This document shows, in pieces, positions 54,379 through 64,000 of a stretch of DNA of 64,000 nucleotides. Under the pieces are notes generated by a model. That model was not told the origin of the DNA. It did not search any database and saw nothing but the letters and a program-made list of their open reading frames with translations. The position numbers were made by a program, and so were the translations under genes. The DNA is from Xanthomonas arboricola. GTDB taxonomy: Bacteria; Pseudomonadota; Gammaproteobacteria; Xanthomonadales; Xanthomonadaceae. Position 1 is the stretch's first letter. Each line of letters begins with the position of its first letter. The stretch spans positions 1,324,683 through 1,388,682 of the forward strand of contig NZ_MIGY01000002.1 in the NCBI RefSeq assembly GCF_002940665.1, given 5' to 3'.

Positions 54379-57282
54379 TCATCGACGACGCGCTTTGCCG
54401 GACGCAATCTTGCGCTGCAACACGCTGACCGGATTACCGTCGTACTGGATGCTGGCATCGGTCCTGGGCTCCAGCGCACCGGCGTCCTCGCGCGGGCCGT
54501 CGACAAAGCGCACATTGACGGTGCGCTTGGCCTGCATGCCGGTCCAGCTGCCTTCGCGCTTGCCGATGCTCAGCTCGCCCTTGGCCTGGTTCCAGCTCAG
54601 CGGAATGCGGCTGAACTCGCCCTTCTCGTAGCCATAGCCCTTGCCGTCGTCCTCATACAGCGAGAACTGGCCGTCGGCACCGGTGTAGACCACCACGGTG
54701 AGCGGCGCATCCGGCTTCTGATCCACGTATTCCTGCACCGGGCCGGTCGGCACGATGGAACCGGCGCGCACGAACAACGGCATGCGCTCGATCGGCGCGG
54801 CCGCCTCGATGCTCTGGCCGCCTTCGTAGCGCTTGCCGGTGGCGAAATCCAGCCAGCTGCTGCCGGCCGGCAGATAGACCTGACGCGAGGTGGCGCCGAA
54901 GCGGGTCACCGGTGCAACCAGGAAGGCCGGCCCGAACAGATACTGGTCGTTGATGTCGCGGACCTTGGGGTCGTTCGGGAAGTCCATCATCATGCCGCGC
55001 ATGATCACGCCATCGCGCTGATAGGTGTCGCCGGCCAGGCTGTAGATGTACGGCAGCAGCGCGTAACGCAGGCGGTTGTAGTACGCCATGCTGTCGTAGA
55101 ACGGCGTGCCTTCCGGGGCGATGTTCCAGATCTCGCGGTACGGGAACTGGCCGTGCGAGCGGAAGATCGGCACGAATGCGCCGAACTGGAACCAGCGCGT
55201 GTTGAGTTCGCGCCATTCCGGCAGGTGCGCCGGGTCCTGGTTCTCGTAGCGCTTCTCCACCGCAAAGCCGCCGATGTCGAAGGTCCAGTTGGGCAGGCCC
55301 GACAGCGCCATGTTGACGCCACCGGAGATCTGGTCGCGCATGTCGTCCCAGCGCGAGACGATGTCGCCGCTCCACACTGCCACCGCATTGCGCTGGGTGC
55401 CGGCATAGCCCTTGCGCGAGAGGATGAACACGCGCTTGTCGTCGGCCGCACGGTCGCCCACGTACACACCATGGGTGTGCGGCAGCGGGTAGGAATTGAA
55501 GTATTCGGTAGACGAGCCCAGCGCGTTTGGCGTGGTGCGCGCCTTGCGCTCGCCGATGTCCAGGTTGGAATGCACGTCCGGTTCGTCGGCGTCCATCCAC
55601 CACGCATCGAAGCCCTTGCTGTTGAGCTTTTCGTTGACCTGGCGCCAGTAGATCGCCTGCGCCTTTTCCGAATACGGATCGTAGAACGAGTTCTTGTAGC
55701 CCTTGCCGATCCAGTCCAGCTCACCCACTTCCACGTTGCGCTTGAACATGAAACCGGCCGCGTCCAGTTCCTTGTAGTTGGCGGTGGTGGGATAGAACTT
55801 GGGCCAGATCGAAATCATGATCTGCGCATGCATGTCGTGCACCGCCTTGACCATGCCGTCCGGATCGGGGAAATGCTGCGGGTCGAAATCGTGCGAGCCC
55901 CAGGCATTTTCGGGCCAGTACGACCAATCCAGCACGATGTTGTCCAGCGACAACTTGCGCTTGCGGTATTCGGCCACTGCGCCGACCAACTCGTCCTGGC
56001 TCTTGTAACGCTCGCGGCTCTGCCAGAAGCCGTAGGCCCACTTGGGCAGCATCACCGACTTGCCGGTGAGCTCGCGGTAGCCGGCCACAGCCTGATCGTA
56101 GGAATCGGCGGAGACGAAGTAGTAGTCGATCATCTGGCCGGCTTCGGACCACAGCGACAGGTCCTTCGCTTCGGCGGCCGGCAGCGGGTCGCGGTGCAGC
56201 AGCGCGATGTAGCTGGGGTCGATCAGGTCCCATTCGACCTTGACGGTGTGGCGCGTGCCCGGCTCCAGATCCAGCTTGAACTCGTGATTCCACGGATTCC
56301 AGTTCTGGCGCCAGCGATCGACGACCAGCTTGCCGTCCACGTACAGCTTGGCGTACTCGCTCGAATACAGCGAGAAGGTGTGCTCGCCACCGGTGAGCGC
56401 TTCGATCTCGCCCTCCCAGGTGACCTGCATGCGGCTGTCCTTGTCCTTGGTGATCGCCTTCTTCGGATACTTGGTCAGGTCGCTGAGATACTGGTAGTTC
56501 ACCTCGCTCTCGCGACGCTCGACGATCTGCTTGCCGTTGATCGCATAACGCGCGGTCAGCGCACCGGCCTTGCCCTTGGCGTCATACAACTTCAACGTCT
56601 TGGGCAGCGGCTGCAGGCCGCGCGGGTCGCCCAGGCGGCTGATCGAGTTGTTGTCCCACAGCAGGCCGTAGTTACGGCTGGACACCAGGTACGGCACCGC
56701 CATGTCGATATTGTTCTGCTGCAACTCGATGTTGCGGCCCTTCTGGTTCATCCAGCCCTGCTGGTGCTGGCCGAAGCCGTACAGCGCTTCGTCGTCGGGC
56801 GACTGGAAGCGCTGACGCACGCTCAGGTACTGCTTGCCCTCCACTTTCAGCGGCGCAAAACTGCGCCCGCCGGCAACCTCCGACAACACCGGCTTGCCAT
56901 TGGCATCGGCGAAGCTGACATGGCCATCGACGGTGGACACGGTGGCGGTGACCTTGCCGGTCTTTAGCTGCACGCTGTCGCCCTGCTCGGCCAGCTGGAA
57001 GTTGCCATCGCCCTGCACCGGCACGCGCATCAGGCTGGGGCTGCGCGCGAAGTCGCCGTCCGGGTCGGCACTGACGCGGATGATGCCGGCATCGACCACC
57101 TGCAGACGCACCGGCGCGGCGCCCTTGGCGCTCGGCACCACGGTGACGCCATCGGCGGCCTTGCGCACTTCCTGCGCGTGCGCGGCATTGGCCAGCAAGG
57201 CCAGCGACAACGCCAGGCACTGCGCAAGCGGTGTACGTCGGGTGGCAGGTGCATGGCCGGCGGAACGGTTGATGGTTTGCAT
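54379..57282 (-). CDS. xylS: GH31 alpha-xylosidase with PA14 domain
   Basis: A 967-residue exported enzyme that releases alpha-1,6-xylose from the non-reducing end of xyloglucan oligosaccharides. The signal peptide is about residues 1-35. Inside the N-terminal beta region a PA14 domain is inserted (VTWEGEIEALTGGEHTFSLYSSEYAKLYVDG to WDLIDPSYIALLHRD), as in known alpha-xylosidases with PA14. The nucleophile is Asp564 (WWMDADEPDVHSN), and DPQHFPDPDGMVKAVHDMHAQIMISIWP is a GH31 landmark. ATG 57282 has GGGAG five bases upstream. Alpha-glucosidase is the alternative, but the PA14 insert and neighbours favour alpha-xylosidase. Confidence 0.92.
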   Translation of the reverse strand: MQTINRSAGHAPATRRTPLAQCLALSLALLANAAHAQEVRKAADGVTVVPSAKGAAPVRLQVVDAGIIRVSADPDGDFARSPSLMRVPVQGDGNFQLAEQGDSVQLKTGKVTATVSTVDGHVSFADANGKPVLSEVAGGRSFAPLKVEGKQYLSVRQRFQSPDDEALYGFGQHQQGWMNQKGRNIELQQNNIDMAVPYLVSSRNYGLLWDNNSISRLGDPRGLQPLPKTLKLYDAKGKAGALTARYAINGKQIVERRESEVNYQYLSDLTKYPKKAITKDKDSRMQVTWEGEIEALTGGEHTFSLYSSEYAKLYVDGKLVVDRWRQNWNPWNHEFKLDLEPGTRHTVKVEWDLIDPSYIALLHRDPLPAAEAKDLSLWSEAGQMIDYYFVSADSYDQAVAGYRELTGKSVMLPKWAYGFWQSRERYKSQDELVGAVAEYRKRKLSLDNIVLDWSYWPENAWGSHDFDPQHFPDPDGMVKAVHDMHAQIMISIWPKFYPTTANYKELDAAGFMFKRNVEVGELDWIGKGYKNSFYDPYSEKAQAIYWRQVNEKLNSKGFDAWWMDADEPDVHSNLDIGERKARTTPNALGSSTEYFNSYPLPHTHGVYVGDRAADDKRVFILSRKGYAGTQRNAVAVWSGDIVSRWDDMRDQISGGVNMALSGLPNWTFDIGGFAVEKRYENQDPAHLPEWRELNTRWFQFGAFVPIFRSHGQFPYREIWNIAPEGTPFYDSMAYYNRLRYALLPYIYSLAGDTYQRDGVIMRGMMMDFPNDPKVRDINDQYLFGPAFLVAPVTRFGATSRQVYLPAGSSWLDFATGKRYEGGQSIEAAAPIERMPLFVRAGSIVPTGPVQEYVDQKPDAPLTVVVYTGADGQFSLYEDDGKGYGYEKGEFSRIPLSWNQAKGELSIGKREGSWTGMQAKRTVNVRFVDGPREDAGALEPRTDASIQYDGNPVSVLQRKIASGKARRR

Positions 57283-57405
57283 GTTCACTCCCTTGGAATT
57301 ACGAAACGCTGCCGCGGGGGCGGCAACGCATGGGTTCATTGCGTTCGACCTGGAAGCCGGCCTGCTGCGCAGCGATCTGGCTGCGCAGCAAGTGGCCGTG
57401 CAGGT

Positions 57406-59148
57406 TTACTTGTAGGTGGCCAGCTTGATCTTCAGCAGCTGCGGCGCGCTGGAAAAATTGACGCCGTAATCGGTCTGGTCGCCGTTCCAGTTGCGCTCGA
57501 ACTTCCAGTCGCTGCCGTCGTAGACGCCTTCCTCGACGCGGTCGTAGAGCATGTTGGCGGTCGCCTCGCTGGCCGGATGCAGGGTCACGCGCACGTGGTA
57601 TCCGGTGACCAGGAACTCGTCAGGGCCGAGCTCGGCGATCAAGGCCGCGCCGATCGGCTCGGGGTTGCCCGGCGGTTCGCCCTTGAACCAGAACTGCGGC
57701 ACGCCGTAGGTGATGGTGGCGCCCCAACGTTCGTTGAGCTGCAGCTCCTGCACCGCCTGGCCGGGTTCTTCGGCAGTGCCGTGCAGCTTGCCTTCGGACG
57801 CGGCTTTGGCGAACGGACGCATGCCGCGCTTGACCAGCTCGAAACCCAGCGCGAACGGGGCCAGGGTTTCCTCGTTGACGTGCTTGGCGCCCAGCGGATA
57901 GTTGGAATAACGCGTGTAGTCCATGCCGAACGCCGACCAGCCGATGCCGTCGTGGCCCAGCGCGGGGAACAGATAGCGCGCGTATTCCGGGCGGTTGCCG
58001 GTTTCGGCGACGAACAGCGCATTGTCCGGGCGAGCGTAGCGCTCCAGTACCGTGGTGTAGGTACGGTACTCGGGCATGTAGATGTCCGGCGCCAGCAGGT
58101 CGATATGCGGGCCGGCGGCCTTCCACACATCCAGCACGTTGTCGGTGGGGCCACCGCTGGCGTACTGGCCGGGCTGGCCGGGATTGAACGGGCCACGCAG
58201 TGCGGCGTTGACGTACATCGGCAGCGGGTATTCGGCCTTGCCGGCTTCGGCCACCTGGTCGATGTAGCGACCGATCGACCAGGCATGGAAGATCTCGTCC
58301 GCATCGGCACCGAACACCTGTGCCCAGCTGCCCGGCTGCTTGTTCAGGCGCTTGAGCAGCGCTTCCGGCACCGGGCCGTCGAACAGCTGCTGCGCCATCG
58401 GCGAGAAGTCGCGCACGCTGCCGTAGGTGCCCGGCTCGTTCTCGGGCTGGATCATGATCACGGTGTGCTGCGGATCGACCTGCTTCAAATGCTGCATGAA
58501 GGCGACAAAGGCCTTGCGGTCGGCATCCAGGGTGGCCTGCGCATGCGGCGACAGCGACCCGATCGCCTTGCCCTCGCGCGTCACCACGCGTGGGAAGCGC
58601 TGGTTGTCGGTCTTGACCCAATGCGGCGCATACGCCGGGCCGTTGTTCTTCCAGGTCGCAAACCACAGCAGCACCAGCCGCACCTTGTGCTCGCGTGCCT
58701 GCGTGAGCAGCGTATCGACGAAGGAGAAATCGAACTTGCCTTCTTCCGGCTCGACCTGCTCCCAGGCGATCGGCACCTGCACGGTATTGGGGCCCAGCAC
58801 CTGCATCGCCGGCCACACCTTGTCCATCACGCCGGGATAGTTGCTGGAGTTGTTGACCTGCGCGCCCAGGATCAGGAACGGCGCACCATCGACCATCAAT
58901 GCGTGCTTGCCGTCCTTGCTGACGAACTGCGGCATCGGCGTCTGCGCAGCCGGCGCCGCTGCCGTGGCAGGCGCGGTCGCTGCGCTACCGGCAGTCGGTG
59001 CGACTGCGGCCGGTTTGGCTTTGTCGTCCTGCTCGCCGGATTGGCACGCCGCCAGGGCCAGCGTCAGCGCGGACAGCAGCAGCGGACGCAGGCAACGGCG
59101 TGCAGGGGAAGGAGCGATCACACGTGCAACGGGGGAATGCATGGACAT
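57406..59148 (-). CDS. GH35 beta-galactosidase (DUF5597 type), lipoprotein
   Basis: A 580-residue enzyme expected to remove beta-galactose from xyloglucan side chains. The lipoprotein signal ends in lipobox LAAC at about residues 32-35, then an Ala/Pro/Thr-rich linker. The GH35 barrel has the acid/base Glu in [15 protein letters not shown] and a probable nucleophile Glu in [19 protein letters not shown], with a C-terminal DUF5597 domain. ATG 59148 has GGAG four bases upstream (59142 is also possible). The start lies 11 bases after the CE20-like esterase stop. Similar to the GH35 described in the X. citri xyloglucan locus. Confidence 0.9.
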   Translation of the reverse strand: MSMHSPVARVIAPSPARRCLRPLLLSALTLALAACQSGEQDDKAKPAAVAPTAGSAATAPATAAAPAAQTPMPQFVSKDGKHALMVDGAPFLILGAQVNNSSNYPGVMDKVWPAMQVLGPNTVQVPIAWEQVEPEEGKFDFSFVDTLLTQAREHKVRLVLLWFATWKNNGPAYAPHWVKTDNQRFPRVVTREGKAIGSLSPHAQATLDADRKAFVAFMQHLKQVDPQHTVIMIQPENEPGTYGSVRDFSPMAQQLFDGPVPEALLKRLNKQPGSWAQVFGADADEIFHAWSIGRYIDQVAEAGKAEYPLPMYVNAALRGPFNPGQPGQYASGGPTDNVLDVWKAAGPHIDLLAPDIYMPEYRTYTTVLERYARPDNALFVAETGNRPEYARYLFPALGHDGIGWSAFGMDYTRYSNYPLGAKHVNEETLAPFALGFELVKRGMRPFAKAASEGKLHGTAEEPGQAVQELQLNERWGATITYGVPQFWFKGEPPGNPEPIGAALIAELGPDEFLVTGYHVRVTLHPASEATANMLYDRVEEGVYDGSDWKFERNWNGDQTDYGVNFSSAPQLLKIKLATYK

Positions 59149-59159
59149 AGGACTCCGTG

Positions 59160-61076
59160 TCACCAGGTATCGGTGCGGAAGGGGGAAACGGGAAGCTGTT
59201 CGCGATTGACCAGGTTGGCGTCGTCCGGGTTTTCGCTCCAGCCGTAGCGCACCGCGACCGGTGCAGCCACCGCGTCGCTGCGCACGATCACCCGATCGCC
59301 CTCGATGCGCGCGGTGGCCGGATGGAAGTGTTTGTCGGCACCGGCGACGCGGAAGCCCTGCACTTCGTCACCGTTATGCGCCTGCAACGCACTGCCTTGC
59401 AGATCGAAGCTCAGCACGGCCTGGCCCTGGGCAAAGCGCGCCTGCTCGAACACCGGCGCGCTGTACACCAGCGTTTCGCCGTACGCCACATGACGTGCAG
59501 CAAGCGCAAGGCGATGGCCGACATCGTGCTTGTTGGTGGGATGGATATCGGTGGGGTTGCCGATATCGATGATCACCGCCTGCCCGGTCGCCGGCAGCGC
59601 CAGCGTCTTGGACTGCGACTCGCGCAACAGTGCCCACGGGCTCAGCTCGCCCTTGTCGCCGCCGGCCTTGAAGTTGGCCAGCTGCACCCACAGGAACGGC
59701 AGCGTTTTCGCGCCGCGTTCGGCGCGCCATTGCTGGATCATCGCAGCGAACTGTTGGCGATACTTCAGCGCGCCGGTGTCGCTGGCATTGGTTTCGCCCT
59801 GGTACCAGATCACGCCCTTGACCGGGAACGGCTGCAGCGGATGGATCATCTGGTTGTACAGCAGCGTGGGCAGCTGATTCTTGTTGTCGACCAGCGACAC
59901 GCGCACGGCGGCCGGGCGGAACTTCCAGCCGCCCAACGCGCGTTTGGCACCGGCGCTGGTCTGCACGAAGCGCTGCTCGTCCGGACCGTGCATGCCGCCA
60001 CCGCCACTGAGATCTTCCACCCGCACCGCGATGTGGTTGACCCCTGCATGCAAGGCCGAAGCCGGCACGCTGTAGACGCGCGGCAGGTTCCATTGCTTTT
60101 CGGTCGTGCCGACCTGCTGGCCATTGACGTAGGTGATGTCCGAATCGTCGATCTGCCCCACGCCCAGCGTGATACCGGTCTTGGCGTCGGCAGCGCTCAA
60201 GGTGACGGTAGTGCGATACCAGGCGATTCCGTCCATGCCGTCATAGCCGCTGGACTCCCATTGCTGAGTGGTCGGGATGCTGTCCCAGTCGCTGTCGTCG
60301 AACGTCGCTTCGCGCCACTGCGGCATCTCGCCATCCACCTTGGGCCAGCGCGCGATGCGCTTGCCGGTGGCGGCCCGCGCGGCGGCATCGCGCTGCTTGA
60401 TCGCCTCGATCGCGCCCTGGTTCTGCCCGGCATTCAAGCCCAACGAGGCTGCATCCATCCACGCCTCGATCGCGCTGCCGCCCCAGGTGCTGTTGACGAT
60501 GCCGATCGGCACGCCGGCACTGGTGCGCAGCTCTTTGGCGAAGAAATAGCCGACCGCAGTGAACTCGCCGGCGTTGTCCGGCGTGGCGGCCTTCCAGTCG
60601 CCGCCGGTCAGGCGCGCTTCCGGCTGCAACGACCACGACTTGGGCACCTTGAAGTGCCGCAACTGCGGGTCGTTGGCGGCGGCCACCGCCTGCGGGCCAT
60701 CGCTGGCCTGCGCCAACGGCCACTCCATGTTCGATTGACCGCTGGCCAGCCACACATCGCCGACCAGCACATCGCGCACCTGCAACTGGCCGCCGTCGCC
60801 CTGCACGCTCAGCACATAGGGGCCACCGGCGGTGTGCGCGGGCAGGCTGACCTTCCACTGGCCCCTGGCATCGGCCTTGGCGGTGGCATGCTTGCCGTCA
60901 AAGCTGACCGTGATGGCGGCATTGGGCGCGGCCCAGCCCCACACCGGCATCGCCTGGTCGCGCTGCAGCACCGCGCCATCGCTGAACAACATCGGCAAAC
61001 TCGGTTGCGCCAGTGCGGCGGGGCTGGCCAGGACAAGGCCCAACAGGCAGCCACGGCGGATAAGGGAAGCGGTCAT
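59160..61076 (-). CDS. SGNH acetylesterase of the CE20 type
   Basis: A 638-residue exported esterase. The signal peptide is about residues 1-23. The SGNH core has [13 protein letters not shown] (nucleophile Ser), [18 protein letters not shown], and the C-terminal [14 protein letters not shown] with Asp and His of the triad; a beta-sandwich with [20 protein letters not shown] is inserted between the halves. CE20 was named for the acetylxyloglucan esterase of the X. citri xyloglucan locus (recall), and its gene neighbours there match this operon. ATG 61076 has GGAG eight bases upstream. A paralogue of the same layout lies at 43555 in the xylan operon. Confidence 0.9.
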   Translation of the reverse strand: MTASLIRRGCLLGLVLASPAALAQPSLPMLFSDGAVLQRDQAMPVWGWAAPNAAITVSFDGKHATAKADARGQWKVSLPAHTAGGPYVLSVQGDGGQLQVRDVLVGDVWLASGQSNMEWPLAQASDGPQAVAAANDPQLRHFKVPKSWSLQPEARLTGGDWKAATPDNAGEFTAVGYFFAKELRTSAGVPIGIVNSTWGGSAIEAWMDAASLGLNAGQNQGAIEAIKQRDAAARAATGKRIARWPKVDGEMPQWREATFDDSDWDSIPTTQQWESSGYDGMDGIAWYRTTVTLSAADAKTGITLGVGQIDDSDITYVNGQQVGTTEKQWNLPRVYSVPASALHAGVNHIAVRVEDLSGGGGMHGPDEQRFVQTSAGAKRALGGWKFRPAAVRVSLVDNKNQLPTLLYNQMIHPLQPFPVKGVIWYQGETNASDTGALKYRQQFAAMIQQWRAERGAKTLPFLWVQLANFKAGGDKGELSPWALLRESQSKTLALPATGQAVIIDIGNPTDIHPTNKHDVGHRLALAARHVAYGETLVYSAPVFEQARFAQGQAVLSFDLQGSALQAHNGDEVQGFRVAGADKHFHPATARIEGDRVIVRSDAVAAPVAVRYGWSENPDDANLVNREQLPVSPFRTDTW

Positions 61077-61179
61077 GCAGTGATCTCCAGAAGCGGCGCG
61101 GCCACTCGCGCGGCGATGCGACGGCGCCTGCCGCCATGCTCGGTAAGACAGCGCGCTGACGCGCACAGGCACGCAGCGC

Positions 61180-63441
61180 TCATCGTGGGTCGCCGTAGAA
61201 GATGCCACGCCCACCGGTGGCGAAGTACACGCGCCCCGGGATGCGCGGATCGCCGGTGACGCTGTAGGGCTTGCCGAACCGGTGCGCGTCGTCGTTGATG
61301 CGCAACCACTGCGCGCCGTCGTCGTCGGAGCGGAACACCCCATCCACTCCCTCGACGCGGCCGGCCAGATACAGCACCGGCGGTGCGTCCTCGCGCAGTG
61401 CCTTGCCGATGCCCAGCGAACGCGCCTCGTCCGGCTTGGACAAGGTCTGCAAACGCCCATCCTGCCAGCGCATCACGCCCAGCGCGGGGCTGGCCAGATA
61501 CACCACCCCCGCCCGCCACGGATCCGGACGCAGCTGCGGACGCGCACGTTCATCGCGCGCCGGGCTGCCGACCTGCGCGCCGGTGTCGCGAAAGGTCTCT
61601 GCGCCATCGCGGCTCTCGTACAAGCGCCCGCTGGCGGTATCCACTGCGTACCAGCGCCGCGCATCGACGCGATCGGCCACCGCCACCGCAGTCTCTGGCA
61701 GCCCCTGCAAACGCTGCCAGTGCTTGCCGAAATCGCCGGTGCGCCAGCTGCCGCCCTTGTCCGGCGCCCACACCACCTGCGAGGCATCGGCGGCGATAGC
61801 GATGTTGCCGGCGCCCTGCCCGGCGGGCGGCTCGCTGGCGAACACCGTCCACTGCGCGCCGCCATCGCGCGAAAAGAGCGCACGGATCTCGTTGTTGCGG
61901 CGGTCGCGCACGGTACCGCTGCGCACCACCCACTGCGCGGCCTGCCCGGCGGCATCGATGCTCTCGCCATTGGTCAGGCGCGGGCCGGCGTACTGCAGCT
62001 GCGCACGCTCCAGATCGTCGTGCCGGAAGCCGTCGATATCGCCCAGCGCACTGAGCAGGTGCGCGCCTTGCATCGGGCTGAGCAGATCCAGCGGCACGGT
62101 CTCTTCCAGCCCGCGGTCCTGGAACCACCACTGCAACGGCCGCTGCTGCCTGGCGAAATCCTGCAGATTGCGCGAGGCCCAGATGCCGTAGCCGGTAACG
62201 AACAGCGCGTGGTTGCTGTCGAACGGATCGATCGCCAGCGCGCCCATCCAGTGTGGCGTGGCCTGCGCGGTCCACGGCGCTGCGCTGTGATCGAACTGCG
62301 CGCCCGCCAGCAACGGCGTCCAGCTGCGGCCGCCGTCGACGCTGCGGAACAGCTCATCGCGCGGGCTACGACGGCGGAAGGTGCTGGCCAGCAGCACCTG
62401 CGGCTGTTGCGGATCCACCGCCACCGCGCCCCAGCCGAAGCCATCGCCGCCGGCCGGCTGCGCGATCGGGCTGATCTCGCTCCAGCGCGCCTGCGCCGGG
62501 GTGTATTTCCACAGCGCGCCGCCGGCCATCAGGTCCGGCCCGGGCTGGTCGCCGTAGCTCAGGTACCACTGCCCATCGCTGCCGCCGGCCATGTGACTGG
62601 GACGCAGGCCCTTGGGCTGCCCGGCCACCGCCGACCAGCTGCGACCGGCGTCGTCGGAAACATACACACTGGTCTGCGCGGTGGACACGCCGACATAGAT
62701 ACGCGGCGTCGGCCGGCCGGCGCGGCCGCTGGCGGCATCGAAGACGACAAAGGCGATGCCCACCGCCTGCTCGCGTCCGACATGATTGCGCGCCGTCGCG
62801 CCCGCCAATGCCTCGGCGGGAAATGCGTCCACCCGCGCCCAGTGCGCGCCGCGATCGTCGCTGCGCCACAGCCCTGCATCGCGTGAGCCCAGCAACAGCA
62901 CACGACCATCGTGCGGGTCCACCGCCAGCCGTTCGCCGTTGGAACGACCCAGTTGGTTGCCGCCGAGTTTGAACGGCAACTCGGCACGCTCGAAGCTGCG
63001 GCCGCGGTCGAACGAGCGCAGCACCGCGGCATTGCCGGCGCGCTCGTGCATGTAGGTGCCCGCGGCTAGGTACAGCGCCTGCGGGTCGGCAGGATCGACC
63101 GCAAACGCGTCGATCCCCATCAGATTCCAGTCGTCGGCGCCCAGCCAGTCGGTCAACGCCACCCACTGCTGCGCGCGCGCATCCCAGCGGTACGCACCAC
63201 CGACATCGGTACGTGCATACGCAAGATCGCGCTCGGCGGGATGAAACAGCACACCGGTGACGAATCCGCCACCGCCGATGGCGACGCTGCGCCATTGGTA
63301 GGGCCCCTGCACCGCCGGGTCGGCAGCCTGCAGCGGCAGGATCGAAAGCGACAACAGCAGCAGCAGTGCCAGACACATACGGACCGGCCACATCGCTGCG
63401 GTAACGCGGCGCACAGTAGGCGGATCGATCACGACGATCAT
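61180..63441 (-). CDS. GH74 xyloglucan endo-beta-1,4-glucanase
   Basis: A 753-residue exported endo-xyloglucanase built of two seven-bladed propellers. A signal peptide (hydrophobic MCLALLLLLSLSILPLQA) precedes YQWRSVAIGGGGFVTGVLFHPAERDLAYARTDVGGAYRWD, which holds a catalytic Asp region, then DWNLMGIDAFAVDP. Asp-box-like repeats (SDDRGAHW, SDDAGRSW, SRDGGAQW, SDDDGAQW) occur across the protein. ATG 63441 was chosen for GGGGAG eight bases upstream; 63393 and 63471 are in-frame alternatives. It is the enzyme that starts xyloglucan breakdown and follows the receptor gene by 110 bases. Confidence 0.93.
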   Translation of the reverse strand: MIVVIDPPTVRRVTAAMWPVRMCLALLLLLSLSILPLQAADPAVQGPYQWRSVAIGGGGFVTGVLFHPAERDLAYARTDVGGAYRWDARAQQWVALTDWLGADDWNLMGIDAFAVDPADPQALYLAAGTYMHERAGNAAVLRSFDRGRSFERAELPFKLGGNQLGRSNGERLAVDPHDGRVLLLGSRDAGLWRSDDRGAHWARVDAFPAEALAGATARNHVGREQAVGIAFVVFDAASGRAGRPTPRIYVGVSTAQTSVYVSDDAGRSWSAVAGQPKGLRPSHMAGGSDGQWYLSYGDQPGPDLMAGGALWKYTPAQARWSEISPIAQPAGGDGFGWGAVAVDPQQPQVLLASTFRRRSPRDELFRSVDGGRSWTPLLAGAQFDHSAAPWTAQATPHWMGALAIDPFDSNHALFVTGYGIWASRNLQDFARQQRPLQWWFQDRGLEETVPLDLLSPMQGAHLLSALGDIDGFRHDDLERAQLQYAGPRLTNGESIDAAGQAAQWVVRSGTVRDRRNNEIRALFSRDGGAQWTVFASEPPAGQGAGNIAIAADASQVVWAPDKGGSWRTGDFGKHWQRLQGLPETAVAVADRVDARRWYAVDTASGRLYESRDGAETFRDTGAQVGSPARDERARPQLRPDPWRAGVVYLASPALGVMRWQDGRLQTLSKPDEARSLGIGKALREDAPPVLYLAGRVEGVDGVFRSDDDGAQWLRINDDAHRFGKPYSVTGDPRIPGRVYFATGGRGIFYGDPR

Positions 63442-63551
63442 TCCTCCGGCTCCCCTTGCGATCGACGGCATGCCGTCGATAGGAAAAACACCGGCCCGAC
63501 GGGCTGCCTGCACAGCTCGCCGGACCGGAGACGCACTTCCTACGGCGCGTT

Positions 63552-64000
63552 CTACAGGCTGGCCCGCAATGTCAGGCCATACCGACGATCGTTGATCACG
63601 AAGTCGCGGTAGCGCGACTCGGTGCCCAGATAGCTTTCGCGACGGGTATCGAGCAGATTCACGCCATCGAGCGAAATCGACCACACATCATTGATGTTGA
63701 AGCGCAACGAGGCATCCAGCTGGCCGAAGCCCTTGTTATAGACCGGCAGGTTGCCGGTGCCGTTGCCCGCGGTGGTCACCAGCCAGTCGCTGCGCCAGTT
63801 GTAGGCCACACGGCCCTGGAAGCGCGAGGTTTCGTAGCTGAGGATCGCGTTGTAGCTGTTCTTGGACAGGCCTTCCAGCGGCACGGTCAGCGCCTGGCCG
63901 TTGGTGTCGGTGGCGGTGGGGCTCGGTGCCTCGCTGTCGACATAGGTGTAGTTGGTCTGCAGGCCGAAGCCGCTCAGCCAGCCCGGCAGGAAGTCGAAGA
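63552..64000 (-). CDS. TonB-dependent receptor, C-terminal part (partial)
   Basis: The last 148 codons of an outer membrane receptor whose 5' end is beyond the right edge. The visible part shows barrel strands with aromatic girdles (GFGLQTNYTYVDSEA, NAILSYETSRFQGRVAYNWRSDW, GQLDASLRFNINDVWSISLDGVNLLDTRRESY) and ends RYGLTLRASL. The terminal residue is Leu rather than the usual Phe. It is directly upstream of GH74 and is the probable importer of xyloglucan oligosaccharides. Confidence 0.88.
   Translation of the reverse strand, partial: FDFLPGWLSGFGLQTNYTYVDSEAPSPTATDTNGQALTVPLEGLSKNSYNAILSYETSRFQGRVAYNWRSDWLVTTAGNGTGNLPVYNKGFGQLDASLRFNINDVWSISLDGVNLLDTRRESYLGTESRYRDFVINDRRYGLTLRASL

Noticed and set aside
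54373..56967. A long plus-strand frame opposite the GH31 gene
   Set aside because: No recognisable motif; antisense shadow of a complete alpha-xylosidase gene.
1..64000. CRISPR arrays, tRNA genes, prophage or integrase genes
   Set aside because: No regularly spaced repeats, tRNA-like cloverleaf or recombinase motifs were seen on either strand.

Overview
The window is high-GC, densely coded gammaproteobacterial DNA. Gene content and small family markers point to Xanthomonas: a Xanthomonas-type small protein with the GYYLLPEDAQ start, a long PlsB, many TonB-dependent receptors paired with LacI regulators, and GTAGGAGCGGCC-type interspersed repeats. Species cannot be fixed from the sequence alone. 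No tRNA, rRNA, CRISPR array, integrase or complete insertion sequence was recognised.

Layout. (1) 1-4.9 kb: the first bases of one TonB-dependent receptor gene, then a full Oar-like receptor and its LacI-type regulator. The two receptor genes share a nearly identical leader. (2) 4.9-14.4 kb: a housekeeping and accessory mix. It holds a lipoprotein coupled to plsB, a frameshifted quinone oxidoreductase, a DUF465 protein, a BamE-like periplasmic protein with a clear terminator, an AT-rich lipoprotein gene, a small Xanthomonas protein, an RraB-family protein, a lipocalin and a DUF6058-like protein. (3) 14.6-28.5 kb: a xylan utilisation block in two divergent operons. The left operon is receptor, GPH transporter, GH43. 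The right operon is ExuT-like transporter, GH10 xylanase, uxaC, GH2, second GH10 xylanase. Between them lie two palindromes matching the xyl-box bound by XylR. (4) 28.6-36.1 kb: a mixed region with an SMP-30 lipoprotein, a frameshifted DUF3800 gene, a kelch protein, D-lactate dehydrogenase with lactate permease, a DUF2256 zinc-ribbon protein and a VOC protein. (5) 36.2-49 kb: a second xylan and glucuronate operon reading left (agu67A, SGNH esterase, mannonate dehydratase, GH43, GH3, uxuB), with xylR divergent from it. (6) 49-64 kb: a second leftward operon (receptor, GH74, CE20-like esterase, GH35, GH31, GH95, xylB, xylA). This set matches the xyloglucan utilisation locus described in Xanthomonas citri.

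The genes fit one scheme. Secreted xylanases and the GH74 enzyme cut xylan and xyloglucan outside the cell, and receptors import the oligosaccharides. Periplasmic GH67, GH43, GH3, GH2, GH31, GH35, GH95 and two SGNH esterases strip side chains and acetyl groups. GPH and ExuT carriers bring xylose or xylosides and glucuronate into the cytoplasm. XylA and XylB feed xylose to the pentose phosphate pathway. UxaC, UxuB and the mannonate dehydratase take glucuronate to 2-keto-3-deoxygluconate. Xylan and xyloglucan systems therefore sit side by side and share xylA, xylB and probably xylR.

Two genes carry apparent frameshifts. Several extended intergenic repeats are present. Start codons were set from ribosome binding sites and signal peptides; a few remain ambiguous and are flagged.
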